Shown piece after piece: positions 40,225 to 51,060 of a stretch of 64,000 nucleotides of DNA. This DNA comes from Shinisaurus crocodilurus (Eukaryota > Chordata > Lepidosauria > Squamata > Shinisauridae). The DNA lies in NCBI GenBank assembly GCA_021292165.1, contig CM037880.1:26117232-26181231 (forward strand), given 5' to 3'. The notes beneath the pieces were generated by a model. The model was not told where the DNA came from. It did no database searches and worked only from the letters and a program-made list of their open reading frames with translations. The position numbers were made by a program, and so were the translations under genes. Each line of letters opens with the position of its first letter. The first letter of the stretch is position 1.

Positions 40225-40680
40225 TCCCAGGACCTGCCGAACAATAGCAGCTATTTTCTTGAGATGTGCACAGATGTGCTCTTGCGATTCTCCACCCTGT
40301 TTGTGGGCAGAGAAATTGGAGGGGACCATTTCACCGACCCTCTCCAGCAAGAGGAGAAATTCCCCCAAATGTTTTTTTTTCAGGAATGGGTCTGGCCATC
40401 AGCAGTGGCAGCAGCACAGCTTCTTTCTTTTCCCCAAAGGTGTTCCCCCCCCCCCCATCACCAAGTAGCCGCGGCAGCAACTGTATTGGCAGCCTGGCTG
40501 CCATTCATTTCCCATCCTCTACAGTGCCCTGGACCTAGCCTCATTCTGGGGCATTGTGGGGTGGAAATGATAGCTCCCCCCGCCCCAATGTAATAATGGT
40601 AGAGAAAATTCAGAGAAAATTCTGGCCTTCTTTTTACAGGGGGTGAGAAAAAAGAACATCTGAGAAATTTTCTCAGGAAA
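40225..40680 (+). repeat. unassigned repeat G, copy without insert
   Basis: It shares TTTGTGGGCAGAGAAATTGG, GCAGCAACTGTATTGGCAGC, CAGTGCCCTGGACCTAGC and TTCTGGGGCATTGTG, in the same order, with 57690-58450. It lacks the hAT insertion present there and so shows the empty site (CTGGCTGCCATTCATTTCCC near 40495). Confidence 0.7.
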
Positions 40681-43080
40681 AAAGATGTCTTCTGAATTTT
40701 TTTGACATAGCTTTAGTTATTTCTAAAAGGGCTGCAAGACACGATTGCCAGAGAACTTGACATGAAATTGATTTTGTTGGGAATGTCCCTTTACTCTCCC
40801 CATATGGGTTTCTTTCTTTCTTTTGTTTTGTTTTTGTCTCAAACAATATTTTTGACATTGTGTACAAGAAAGGATTGTAATTCAATTGCCCCATCCAAAA
40901 TTAGATTATTCAGACATTGTTTATTCCATTCCTCATCCTACAGACTTGAAGAGGGACTAAGTACTGTTCTTAATTCCATTTGTCAGTTTCTGATTCACTG
41001 TTATTGCAATTTAGTAATTGCTGTCTTGGAATTTATTGCTTTCTCTCCTCAGATGCTGAAAAGCTATGTTCTATTATCAGTATACATTATGCAAAATAAG
41101 CACATTTTCATATCTTTTAATTTCATATTTTTTTTTGTTATTATTAATGGATTCTGCTTCTGCTCATGGGCTGAGGCAAGGAGCTAAGCTGGGTTTGGGA
41201 GATGAAGTCTTGGCCTCCTCCTGCCCAATGGAAATCTTTGACAAAGTCAAAAGAGATGCTCTATAGCTTGTAGTATCAATCATCAAGGATGACCACCTTA
41301 GTCCATCTTGCTGATAGATCCCATGTTGAGTTCTTGTACAAGGAAATGAGAACATGCACAAACTTCGGTGTCCCTTCAAACACATTCAGCTGGATGGAAG
41401 GAACTTCCTTGTAGTGCAGGGGTGTAGAACTTTATTTGGGTGGGTGGCTGGATTGCCCCCCACCAGGCCTTCCATGGGCAGATGACACCAGTGGATGTGG
41501 CCCTGCTCACAGACATCATCACCCCACTCCCTTGACATTTCAGCCCGCATGGCTGAAGTATGAGTGTGAATAGCACAACCACATTAGCTGAGCTGATCAC
41601 ATGGGACTTTCCAACCCTACAGTCGTCATGTGTGTGTGTCAGTGTGTTGATGATCAGACCTGTGGTGGTGGTGGTATTCACTCCCATAGCTCAGCCATGT
41701 TGGATTACACCAGAAGGAAATGATTTCCATGTGGCTGCAAGTATTTGTGAAGGGGATGTGGGTTGAGCTTGTCACTAATTGATCAACTCAACATATCAGC
41801 TGGATTATAATGAGTTGAATTCTGAATTCTGCATATGCCAGAGCAGTTACATGTCCACCTCTTTGCATGTGCTGAATGGCAGTGGCCATGTGTTGGTATA
41901 TTTCTGTGAATATACCAACACCTCCGAATATACCTATATACCTCAGAGTATGTTGAGAAGGCCACACATGCTTTTTTTTAATCCAGGCAAACATTTTGTG
42001 GAACCAGGGTGGTACAGGGAGTCCTTACATTGGCTAATGTTTTCTTGTTCTTCCTGTTTCCAGCTAGTTTTCTTGTTCTTCCTTGTTTCCAACTAGTATG
42101 ACTTGCCCTGATCCCAAGCCTTTGATAAGGTCATTAAAAAACAAATAAGTGAAATAAGTAAGTAAAACACTATTTCCTTCAGGATGTATAGCAGAAATGA
42201 TCCCCCTTTTTGTTGTAATAATAACACATCAGCAACTTTTTCTTCCCCATTATTATGTTAGGCTAGCTGCAGTTAACCATATTTCTTAAGGAAAATTCAA
42301 GTTAATTCAGATCTAACATAGGGCTGGAGGTTGAAGCTGGACAGCACTTTATCCATCAAACTAAAGTTCAAAGTTTTAAAAGAAATGCTAATATAGAGTA
42401 GCTGTTTTTGGGGGGTGGAGGAACTAAAATGACCCAAACTTCAAAAGGGAACAACGTCAAGTCCTTGCATTGAAGTTCCCTTCATAAATAAACATTTGAA
42501 TCTGAAAGGAACATTTTCACCTTTTCCGGGCTGACAGCTAACCATTGCAACCTCTACATTCAGATTTTATGCAGTAATTGCTTCCCTCAATGCAGAAAGC
42601 TTTTCTACCTCAATAAAATTAAACATAAACATGCTTTCTATATATATTAAAGTGGGGGTAAATCTCCATCAAAGCTCTAGTGTATGCTCGGGATTCACAA
42701 CAGTGATCCGCTGCTTACTTAACCCAGACAGCAATATTTTTCTTCTCTTAATTCAGTTCAGTGTATCGCTTTGATTTAGAAAATCCCAACATTGTAGCAG
42801 CTTGTAAAGATGTGAGTACAGTAGTTAGTAAAAAGCCTGCTTTGAGTTAAAGAATGTCGGAGAACTTTGGCACGTTAAGAACAATGAGAAATCTGGAATC
42901 TTTTGATCTCGTGGCCCACTCAAGAGCCGAGGCAGTGGCTCATCATGGCATTTGGTATAACAGCCATCAGCCAGTGCAAGCTGACCGGTTGTCCCACTTT
43001 TTAGGTCTGGCACCAGCACTGGGGCAAGCCTTTGGTGCTACGTTGCCCGTTTTTTCCTGGTCAACTCCTGATTCCACTTG
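40681..43080. other. unassigned, apparently low-repeat stretch
   Basis: About 2.4 kb without a recognisable gene or transposon. The 141-codon frame at 40762-41187 has many hydrophobic residues but no family signature and no splice context I can support. 41418 begins CAGGGGTGTAGAAC, another hAT-like tip without a partner. Confidence 0.35.
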
Positions 43081-43135
43081 TATTTATTTATTTATTTTTA
43101 TTTTATTATATTTGTTAATCGCCCATCTGGCCGGA
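43081..43135 (-). mobile_element. L2 3' end, very short
   Basis: ATTTATTTATTTTTATTTTA followed by TTAATCGCCCATCTGGCCGG is the complement of the L2 terminus seen in copies A to C. Only about 55 bases were inserted. Confidence 0.8.
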
Positions 43136-43562
43136 ACTATACATATAGTTCTGTATGAAAGCAGAACTATATTTTATGATGAATAAAGTGGAAGGGGTGG
43201 TGGCAGCGGTAGGCAAGCTGGACACATGCCAAGGCTCCACACTCCGGCAGGTGCCCACTGGAGTTGCTCTTCCTCTTCACCGTCCATTGCAACCTGCTTG
43301 TTCACCTGCCTCTCTCTCTGGCACATATAATGGTGGTGGTGGTGACGAGAAGCAGATGCCACGGCCTACTGGCTCTGCCTGTCAAGGAAGCCAGTGGTAG
43401 CTGTGATGAGAAAGAGGATGAGGAGCAAGAGCAGCTGGAGACCATGGTGGTGAGAAGGTGGACTCACTGAGGGAGGGGGCCCATTGAGGATGTCTCGCCC
43501 AAAGGCCCTCAAAAAGCTGGAGCTGGCACTGTAGGGCACCAACCCAAAATGGCAGCCCTGTG
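43136..43562. other. unassigned stretch
   Basis: A GGTGGTGGTGGTGAC tract lies near 43331. Overlapping frames on both strands have no recognisable domain. Confidence 0.35.
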
Positions 43563-43823
43563 CAGACAGCCAAAGAAATATTGCTGCCTGAGGTGCAGGA
43601 CAAGATGGCGCCTGCCCCTGTTCCATGTATAGAGTCCGACAGGACTGACGCAGCATCCTCCAAAGCACCTGAGGGAAGCCGGCTTCTTCTGGGGGCTCAA
43701 GGCAGGCCACATGCCACACACAGCTCTGTCCGTCCTCCAACAGCTCCTTGCCCCTCTCCATGCCCCCGGCGACTGCCACCTGCGGCAGCTGCCTCACTCT
43801 GCCAAACAGGAGGGCCAGCCCTG
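43563..43823. mobile_element. hAT-type element, GGGCCAGCCC family (261 bp)
   Basis: The left tip is degraded (CAGACAGCCAAAG) and the right tip is GAGGGCCAGCCCTG. The interior matches the 58001 copy (ATTGCTGCCTGAGGTGC, GACAAGATGGCGCC, GCAGGCCACATGCCACAC). The flanks GCCCTGTG and GTCCCGTG match at 6 of 8. Confidence 0.65.
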
Positions 43824-43831
43824 GTCCCGTG

Positions 43832-45824
43832 CTGAGTTCTCCTCCTTGGTAAGGTGTAGCGCAACTTAACCCAGGGCCTGTCATCCAATCATGCTGTGCT
43901 TTCCCCTGCCCCCCCCCCCCGCCCACACCACAGCATTGCTTGCTGCTGGCATGTGCAGAAACTCACAAGCTTTATGACATCTGGTAAGTTTAATTACATG
44001 CCATGGGGGGGGGGGGAGAAATGGACACAGGGTTGCCATTTTCAGCAGCATCCTCACGTTTATTGCAAAGCACCGTTCCCCCTTAACAGTAGGAGAGCAG
44101 GGTGAAGGGTAGACTCCTCTCCCATTCTCTGGTTTCCTGTGGCTCCCATTGGCTCACATAAGCAGAGGAGACTACTGCTTAAGCCACATAAGCCACAATT
44201 TAATATGTAAGGCAGGGGAAATGGGGCACGGTGAGTCAACTTTATCTTTTGGACCTGTACACCTAATCCTATCAGCCAGTGATCCACAGAACTGAGCTGC
44301 TATGGGCTAATTGGTTTGTTATGACTTGAGAGGAACAACTGTACTTTTCTGCAATCATATCTCTAGTGAGCGCACTCTAAATCCCCTTGACTTTAGTGGG
44401 ACAAAGCTCATGTACTTTGGCACAAGAGTGTAGTGCTTATGCATAACGTAATGCTTCGCAGGGCTCCAATGTGCATGCAGAGCTCAGTTTGCACAGGAGT
44501 CGTCCATTTCCAATTGCAGGCTCTTTTACTCTGTCCTGGTGAATCAAAAGAATGGGGAAGCACATTATCAGGCCTGGCCCAACATATCTTTCTGCTTCTG
44601 CCCGCCTGCTTGCTTGGCTGCACTCCATCACTTGCTCAGCCAGCCAGCCTGGCTCCTTGCCGCTCCCGCCGTGTAACCCAGCTGTGGGCCTCCTGCGACA
44701 GTTCAGCCAACCTCTCATGATAGTTTGGCCAACCTCTCGCAGGAGGCTGCGGTGGGGCACAAGGCGGGAGCAGCCAGGTGGGCAGGAGTGAGAGACCAGC
44801 CAATCTGGCTGGCTGGGCAAGTGAGGGAGAAGCCAGGACAATTCCCATGCACACAGGTAAGATGGCGAGTTGTAACCTGGAAGAGCAGCTCTTTGGTTCA
44901 GGTCCTGGGACCTTCCTTTACTGCAGGTAAGAAATAGAACCCTTCATTCCAGTGGGCTACCCAGAGTGTAGGATTCAAAACCCTCAGCTTCCCCTTTCTC
45001 TCCAGAGTTTGTGAAGGAAGCCCTCTCCTGAGGTCCTGGGGTGTCAAAACCTGGGCCTCCTCGTAGGGCTCCTCAACCTGCTCTTTCTTTTCTCCCTGTC
45101 CTGCAGAGCTCCCTGGAAGCCAGCTCTTTTCACAGTCTTTCAGCTTAGAAAAAGGCCTTCGGTTCACGTTCCCTACTACACTGCGCTCTGCCATAGGATC
45201 CTTCCAGGTAAGGCCACCTACTTCTGGTCTATTATTTACCACAATCCTGCTCCAGTCCAGTGCATCAGTTCTTCCTGGTCACAGCCTTTGCACCCTCACA
45301 GCATCTGCGGTGGCCGGAGGATGGCCACTGATTCGCCACCTAAAAAAATGGGAGGGGGACCAAAGAGGAATTGGTTTTGCATGAAATGGGCATACGCTCA
45401 TTTGCATAGATGCAAATTTAGACACCATTATGATCATTTCGATGGAATTCCAGTACATCTCCCCATAGTGGGGGAGACTGTGGCCAGGTGTCCTGTGTCC
45501 CCTGCTCAGTCCGCTGTCCAGGTGCTGCTAACCTGCATGGCTTCCCCACCTGGCCCATCATCCATCAGCTTCTCACCAGGCCTCCTCTCCCCGCTGCTCT
45601 TCTGTCATCTCTGATCAGCTCTGCTCTTTCCAAGGCGCATGGTGAGAAAGGTCCTCCCTTTCTTACCCAGCAGCACAGAAAGACAACGAACTGTCGATGC
45701 GGGAAGAGTTTGCTCTCTCACCCCATGGGAAGTTCCCTGCCTTTCCACGTGGGGTGTGTGTGTGCGCACGCCTGAGCAAGCATGTAGGGAATGGCATGAC
45801 AGCGGTGGGGGGTGGCCCCACCGC
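43832..45824. other. unassigned stretch
   Basis: It contains homopolymer runs of C near 43909 and G near 44006. Many overlapping frames at 44408-44937 share one GC-rich segment with inverted CCAACCTCTC and GAGGTTGGCC words. None has a recognisable domain. TTTGCATAGATGCAAATTTA near 45402 resembles the AGGGTGGCC-type repeat. Confidence 0.35.
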
Positions 45825-46025
45825 AGTGGGGGCTGGTGGCTCCAATGTCAGTGGGGGTGGTGGATCCACTCTGGGTTTTAGTCTGAACTTTAAAGGCACT
45901 ATCTATGGTGCAGAACCCGACCCCCCAAAATAGGATCAGCCTCATGGACAGCTACTTTAAAAGTTCAGGCTGCAACCCGGAGTGGATACACCACCCCACT
46001 GACATTGGAGTCAGTCACCAGCCTC
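45825..46025. mobile_element. foldback element, GCTGGTGACTCC family
   Basis: The left arm GGCTGGTGGCTCCAATGTCA, GTGGGGGTGGTGGATCCACT is mirrored by GTGGATACACCACCCCACTG, ACATTGGAGTCAGTCACCAG. The loop contains CCCCAAAATAGGATCA, matching CCCCAAAATAGGTTCA in the element at 31066. Confidence 0.82.
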
Positions 46026-46139
46026 CGCTGCCTGGCCCATTTTGGTCTGTGGCCCCTCCCATTCCTGGCATGTGCCCCCCCCCCCGTGTGCTTGCCTGCA
46101 GCCAAGGCGGCCCTCAGCCCACCCCAAACAAGGTTCTCC
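46026..46139. other. short unassigned segment
   Basis: A C-run lies near 46075-46085. No feature recognised. Confidence 0.3.
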
Positions 46140-46292
46140 GCCCCTGGTCTTTAAAGCAGACTTGGACTGCTCAGCCTTTCAATTATAGGACTGTTCTCTG
46201 ACAGCCTTTCAAATAGAAGAAGATCATCCTTCGACAGCCCTTCAAGGAGAAGACCGTCCTCTGTAAAATAGGACACAACAAGGCCACCCTGG
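46140..46292 (-). repeat. AGGGTGGCC-type repeat fragment
   Basis: Reading from the right: CCAGGGTGGCCTTGTTGTGT, CCTATTTTACAGAGGACGGT and repeated CTTGAAGGGCTGTCGAAGGA-like units. This matches the beginning of the element at 34713, with an expanded tandem of the TTGAAGGGCTGT unit. Confidence 0.6.
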
Positions 46293-46486
46293 ACAGCAGC
46301 CCATCCACCCCAGCCACGGGATGCCCCCTCTTGTGTCCCCAGAGATAAGGAAGAACAGCAGGGATGGTGCAATACGTGCAAGCCCTAGTGCAAAGGAGAG
46401 CGCAGGGCAGACCCGTCAGTTGTGGAGCTCCTTATGCGCAAGGGATGTGGGTGCTTGGCCATGGCACCGTGGACTTGGGTGCTTGG
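46293..46486. other. short unassigned segment
   Basis: No feature recognised. Confidence 0.3.
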
Positions 46487-46494
46487 CTCTAAAC

Positions 46495-46629
46495 CAGTGT
46501 TCTCCAACCTTGGGTCCCCAGATGTTTTTGGCCTACAACTCCCAGCATGCCCCAGCCAGCTATGCTGGCTGGGGCATGCTGGGAGTTGTAGGCCAAAAAC
46601 ATCTGGGGACCCAAGGTTGGAGAACACTG
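46495..46629. mobile_element. palindromic hAT-type MITE, family A, near-perfect palindrome (135 bp)
   Basis: The left half (CAGTGTTCTCCAACCTTGGG, TCCCCAGATGTTTTTGGCCT, ACAACTCCCAGCATGCCCCA) is repeated almost exactly in reverse complement to GGTTGGAGAACACTG. The duplication CTCTAAAC is identical on both sides (46487-46494 and 46630-46637). Arms this well matched imply a young insertion or strong arm-to-arm correction. Confidence 0.95.
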
Positions 46630-46637
46630 CTCTAAAC

Positions 46638-48000
46638 GTTCGCTCTTTGACTCTGACCTTGACTCCCTGTGAGTTCTGATGAGCAAACAGCATGGAGAGC
46701 TTTGCATGGATTGCGAAAGCAAGCCGTGCAGTTAAATAGCTTTGTCTGCTGAGCTATTTTCACAGCTGCCAAGTCTGATTTGCACTATCTACTGAGTCCT
46801 AATAAGAAGTGTTTGTTCCTACTAGTCCTCGCAGGCTTCACACACTCCCTTTTGCCAAAAAGGTAATATCAGACTGGGATTTAAAAAAAAATGTTTAATG
46901 GGGGGAAACCCTCAAATAAATATCTGGCAAAACAAAACAAGAAATCAAATCTAACAAAAAGGTGGTAACAAACCAAGAACCAAATTATATGTAGAGTTAA
47001 GCATGTGTTTTAAAAGTCTGGCCACTTACAATTGGCCACTCTTTCTTTAAAGAGGGCAGCTGTGGGGGCCCTTATCGAGGTTGGGACCCCAATATGGCGG
47101 AGGGTGATTTATCATTTCCGCCCTGTGCTGTTTACCCACCAAAATTTGGCCCCCAGAATTTGCTGTTTTGTCCCGAAGGTGGTTTTTGGAAGCCAATAGC
47201 ACTTCATGTAGTTTGGTCCTTCAGCATTCCTACCTGATCCCCAACAATCCCTTTTATTTTAATGGGATTCTGGAAAACCTAAATTCCTCTGGCTTGTGTC
47301 CAGTGCATGTATCTTTCAGGATGACAAAACCTGAATTGATCACATTGATGTCATGCGAATGAATGCACGGATCCTGTGATTCAATGCCAGGACCTCTGCC
47401 AGATGCTGACCTAGCATGAACTTTCAAAAAGCTACATTTTCTTAGAAAATCCAATAAAAAGAAGGGTTATGAAAGAGTTTTAAATGGAATGATTGTAAAG
47501 GGAAGCCAGCCACAGTTGAGGAAGAAAGAGAAACACTGAGGCGCAACTCAAAGAAATACTTTATTTGTTCACTTGGCTGGCACAAAGGAGGATTGCAGCC
47601 TTCCCACAAATGATAACTTGATCTTTGGACAATTGCTCTCTTATCAGAGAGCTCCCTGAATTCCTCCTTCAAGCTGGCTGCGTAATCTTCTTGGGGGACA
47701 GTAGAAGTTGCGTGGGTGGCAGGAAACCTTTAGCTATACCATAAACAGAGCCTGAGGCGTTTGACATGGACACAATGTGGGCATTCTCATGTTTCATTAT
47801 GTGAGTGTTTTCAACCCTTTTACGTGCCTGGTGCCCCAAAGAGCCAGTAGTATCAGCACTTCGTGTTTAGACTACAATGCTGGGGGTGGGGGATGTGGTT
47901 TCGATGGCGCCATATTAAATCTAGAGCTGCATCCCATGCTTTCCTGTTTCTGTTTTAGGGGGGAAAGTAGTCTTTTCAGAGAGGCCAAAATAGTTACACA
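46638..48000. other. unassigned stretch
   Basis: No gene or recognisable transposon in about 1.4 kb. The short frames show no motif. Confidence 0.35.
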
Positions 48001-48002
48001 TA

Positions 48003-48072
48003 CATGCTTGCTTGCTTGCTTGCTCGTTTGTTTGTTTGTTGGTTGGTTTATTCATTCATTCATTCATTCATT
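48003..48072. repeat. compound (TTGC)n(TTTG)n(ATTC)n microsatellite
   Basis: Five TTGC-like units, then TTTG and GGTT units, then about six ATTC units. The last part is the terminal repeat of the LINE tail that follows. Confidence 0.9.
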
Positions 48073-48425
48073 TTACAGCATTTGTACACTACATATATAG
48101 ACAGATTCTGGAGCGGTGAACAATAAAAAGATAAAACAGATAAAAGAATAAAAACACTGCATTAAAAACAGGGTAAACTTAAAACCATGGCTGGTCAGCA
48201 AGGAAGGCTTCCTGGAACAAAGATGTCTTCAGCAGGCGCCAAAAACAACACGGTGTTGGAGCCTGCCTGACCTTCAGAGGTAGGGAGTTCCACAGAAATG
48301 GAGCCACCACACTGAATGCTCTTCTCCTGGTGGACTCCAATCAGGCCATAGGTCCATGTGGAACCACCAGGAGAATGTCCTGGCAGTGACCAGGCAGATT
48401 GGTAAGAGAGAAAGCACTCTTTCGG
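48046..48425 (-). mobile_element. L2-type LINE 3' end, older subfamily
   Basis: Minus strand: TCCTGGCAAAGGAGAAGAGC-type coding remnants end in CAGGAAGCCTTCCTTGCTGA, then a 3' UTR with GTTTTAAGTTTACCCTG and a terminal ATGAATGAATGAATGAAT. GGAGTTCCACAGAAATGGAG and CCACCACACTGAATGCTCTT are the complement of the usual AFSVVAP..LWNSL region. It abuts copy C. Confidence 0.65.
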
Positions 48426-48520
48426 GTATTTATTTATTTATTTATTTTATTATATTTATGAATCGCCCATCTGGCCAGACATCCGGCCACTCTGGGCGAT
48501 GTACAATCCAATAAAATACA

Positions 48521-48534
<14 letters not shown>

Positions 48535-48551
<17 letters not shown>
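48535..48551. repeat. (CA)n microsatellite in L2 3' UTR
   Basis: Eight to nine CA units, absent from copies A and B at the same place. Confidence 0.9.
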
Positions 48552-48555
<4 letters not shown>

Positions 48556-48621
48556 AAAACACAATTAAAAACAGTACAAAACTTAAAAATCCTAACCCAC
48601 CCCATATTCCCACCTGAAAAG

Positions 48622-49743
48622 TCACGTTTTTAATGCACGGCGGAAGCTAATCAAGGAAGGGACATGGCGGAGGTCACTGGGGAGAGAGTTCCATAAATTG
48701 GGGGCTGCCACAGAAAAGGCCCTCCTCCTAGTCCCCACCAGCCTGGTTTCTCTGGCTGATGGGACAGGGAGAAGGCGGTCCGTGGCAGATCTTGTTGAGC
48801 GGCCTATTTGATGTTGCTGGAGGTGCTCCTTGAGATAAACTGGACCGGAGCCGTACAGGGTTTTAAAGGTCAACGCCAACATCTTGAATTCGGCTCGGCA
48901 AACAACTGGTTGCCAGTGCAACTCTTTGAGCACTGGAGTGATGTGATCACGCCAGCGGCAGCCTTTAACCAGGCGAGCCACTGCATTCTGTACCAGCTGC
49001 AACTTCCGAACCGTCTTCCAAGGTAACCCCACGTAGAGCGGATTACAGTAGTCTAGCCGAGAGGAGACCAAGGCATGAACCACTGATGGGAGCAGATGAT
49101 TAAGAAGGTAGGGGCGCAACTGCTGTATCAGATGGAGCTGATACAGCGCCACCCGGCTCACAGCTGACACCTGAGCCTCCATGGACAGCTGGGAGTCGAG
49201 AATGACTCCCAGGCTGCGGACCTGGTCCTTCAGGGGTAGATGTACCCCATTCAGCACCAGGTCAACATCCCCTAACCTTCCCTTGTCCACCACCAGAAGT
49301 ACCTCGGTCTTGTCGGGGTTCAGTTTCAGCATGTTCCCTCCCATCCAGCCACCCACTGCCTCCAGGCACTTGGACAGGGTTTCAACAGCCAATCTTGGTG
49401 AGGACTTGAAGGAGAGGTAGAGCTGCGTGTCATCCGCATATTGATGACAGTGCACCCCAAACCTCCTGATGATAGCTCCCAGCGGCTTCAGGTAGATGTT
49501 AAATAACATCGGGGAGAGGATGGAACCCTGCGGCACCCCACAAGTGAGCGTCCGAGGGTCTGAAGCCTCCTCCCCAAGAACTACCCTCTGGTACCTTCCA
49601 GAGAGGAAGGACTGGAACCACTGCAATACAGTGCCTCCCATGCCCAACCCCTCCAGGCGGTCCAGGAGGATACCGTGGTCAACGGTATCAAAAGCTGCTG
49701 AGAGAGCGAGGAGGATTGGAAAAGAGCATTCGCCCCTATCCAA
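48622..49743 (-). pseudogene. L2 copy C ORF2, 373 codons open, motif A Asp lost
   Basis: The longest frame in the window. It holds RT motif A (ILLALSAAFDTVDH, residues 10-23), motif B (GVPQGSILSPMLFN), motif C YADD at residues 102-105 (49429-49440), LKLNPDKTEVLLVV, HALVSSRLDYCNPLYVGLPW, KLQLVQNAVARLVKG, ELHWQPVVCRAEFKMLALTF and the C-terminal RAFSVAAPNLWNSLPSDLRH. Copies A and B have LLDLSAAFD in motif A, but here residue 13 is Ala instead of Asp (codon 49705-49707), a one-base change that removes a metal-binding aspartate. The endonuclease and fingers are missing. The first Met is not the native start. Confidence 0.9.
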
Positions 49744-49746
49744 CGC

Positions 49747-50204
49747 AAATCTTTATTATTAATTATGAGAATCTTTACCATTTTTTCTGGATTCACTGCT
49801 CTTTGTTTTCCTTATCTGCTACTTGTTCAGTACCATTCCCCGCCCCCCTTGTTAGGGCTTCTTTCTTTTTCCTAGGTCCCAGCCAGTCAGGCATCACACT
49901 GGAAACATGATGGTGTGATGATGCTACACAGTGGCTTGGATTTAGAAAAGTGGTGTCACTGAGAGCAAACAAAGCTGATTTAGAGTGAGGACAATCTTTC
50001 CTGGACTAGTCACACGTGTGATCCTAGTCAATCAGGGATCATGTAAAGAAAATGATGGCATCAGGAGGGGGGGGTGTTAGACACCCCACCCCCCATTCAT
50101 TGAAAGAATATGTGAGGGTTCACGGAGCTGTGCAGGCTTGCTCCAGGCCCCACTGCTGACATGCCCAGTGGCTGCACACGCCCTGCCGTCCACATATTCA
50201 GAGT
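49747..50204. other. unassigned stretch
   Basis: No feature recognised. There is a G-run near 50068-50077. Confidence 0.3.
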
Positions 50205-50273
50205 TATGCTGGCTGGGGCATGCTGGGAGTTGTAGGCCAAAAACATCTGGGGACCCAAGGTTGGAGAACACTG
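50205..50273. mobile_element. right half of MITE family A
   Basis: TATGCTGGCTGGGGCATGCT, GGGAGTTGTAGGCCAAAAAC, then GACCCAAGGTTGGAGAACAC and TG. It starts at the palindrome centre, so the left arm was lost exactly at the symmetry axis. The right flank is ATCTAGAT. Confidence 0.85.
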
Positions 50274-50397
50274 ATCTAGATTGTGGAGAAACGAGCCTTT
50301 GGGGGCACACACACACACCTCAGGTGTGAACCAGCTGGGGTGGGGTGTGCATAGTTAGCGTGTGGAAAGAGGGGCCCTTGGGGGTTCCTGCATGCAT

Positions 50398-50398
<1 letters not shown>

Positions 50399-50434
<36 letters not shown>
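50399..50434. repeat. (CA)n microsatellite
   Basis: About 17 CA units, the longest CA tract in the window. Confidence 0.95.
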
Positions 50435-50436
<2 letters not shown>

Positions 50437-50519
50437 CCTCCTCATGTGTAAGCCAAGTGAGGCCAGTTGAGGGAGCTGGGAGGAAACAAAAGCCTCGGAT
50501 AGGGCTTTCATATGTAAAT

Positions 50520-51060
50520 AGTTCAAGTCATGAGTTCCCTTCCCCCTGCCTGGCCAGGTGAGGTGCATGGTGATTGGCTAAGAGGCAGCAGAGGAGGGGA
50601 GGGGGGGAAGGTATATTTCCCAAGGCGTGGTTTTTGGTCTTTGTCTTTGTTCTACCCGGCTGTGGTAATGGCGGAAAGCCAAGGACCCCAGGCAGCTCCT
50701 GGTAAAATTAGCTGGATTGAGGGCTCTAGTAAAGGCAAGCCTTGTGGGAGTTTCACCCATCTCAGACCTTCGGGTAGATGTGGTAATCTCCCTCGGGCAA
50801 CAAGGCTGTGCTGGATTTAACCCTTGAAGAGAACACCCTCAGGTAACTGGTGTGTGCCTGAGAGTTATTAAGGAATCAGGTTTTATTGTGTTTTAGCTCT
50901 ATTTCTGTGTGCTAAAGTGTCTCTCTCTTTATTTTGTGTGCTTCTCTCATTTCCCTAATCTTGTTGTAAAATGCTACCAGAATAAATGTACAGAATAAAT
51001 GTGGTTTTACCCCACATGGGTTTTGTAGTCACTCTGCTTGGTTCAGTATCTAAATCCAGG
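50520..51060 (+). other. possible solo LTR or retroposed promoter segment
   Basis: In order: GATTGGCTAAG (inverted CCAAT box) near 50572, GTATATTTCCC (TATA-like) near 50611, a transcribed-looking region with GGTAACTGG near 50840, and two AATAAA signals near 50991 and 51003 followed by a GTGGTTTTACC segment. The spacing is like U3-R-U5 of an LTR. I found no partner LTR, no primer-binding site and no gag, pol or env frame. A host promoter or exon is an alternative. Confidence 0.35.

Larger units (their letters stand above)
48426..49746 (-). mobile_element. L2 LINE copy C, 5'-truncated (1.32 kb)
   Basis: The 3' end on the plus strand is TTTATTTATTTATTTTATTA then ATCGCCCATCTGGCCAGACA. A CA microsatellite (48535-48551) has grown in its 3' UTR. 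The ORF2 C-terminal half is open as a single frame. Homology stops at about 49746 (CCTATCCAACGC), the truncation point. Confidence 0.9.

Noticed and set aside
43366..43926. 186-codon minus-strand frame and the overlapping frames at 43382-43888 as a host gene
   Set aside because: The frame spans the hAT-type element at 43563-43823 and GC-rich flanks, with no known domain.
44408..44937. Multiple overlapping frames in a GC-rich block as a coding gene
   Set aside because: Open frames on both strands in a GC-rich, inverted-repeat-containing segment are expected by chance. No domain is recognisable.
48622..49743. An active L2 retrotransposon
   Set aside because: The copy is 5'-truncated, lacks the endonuclease and has an Ala in place of the motif A Asp.
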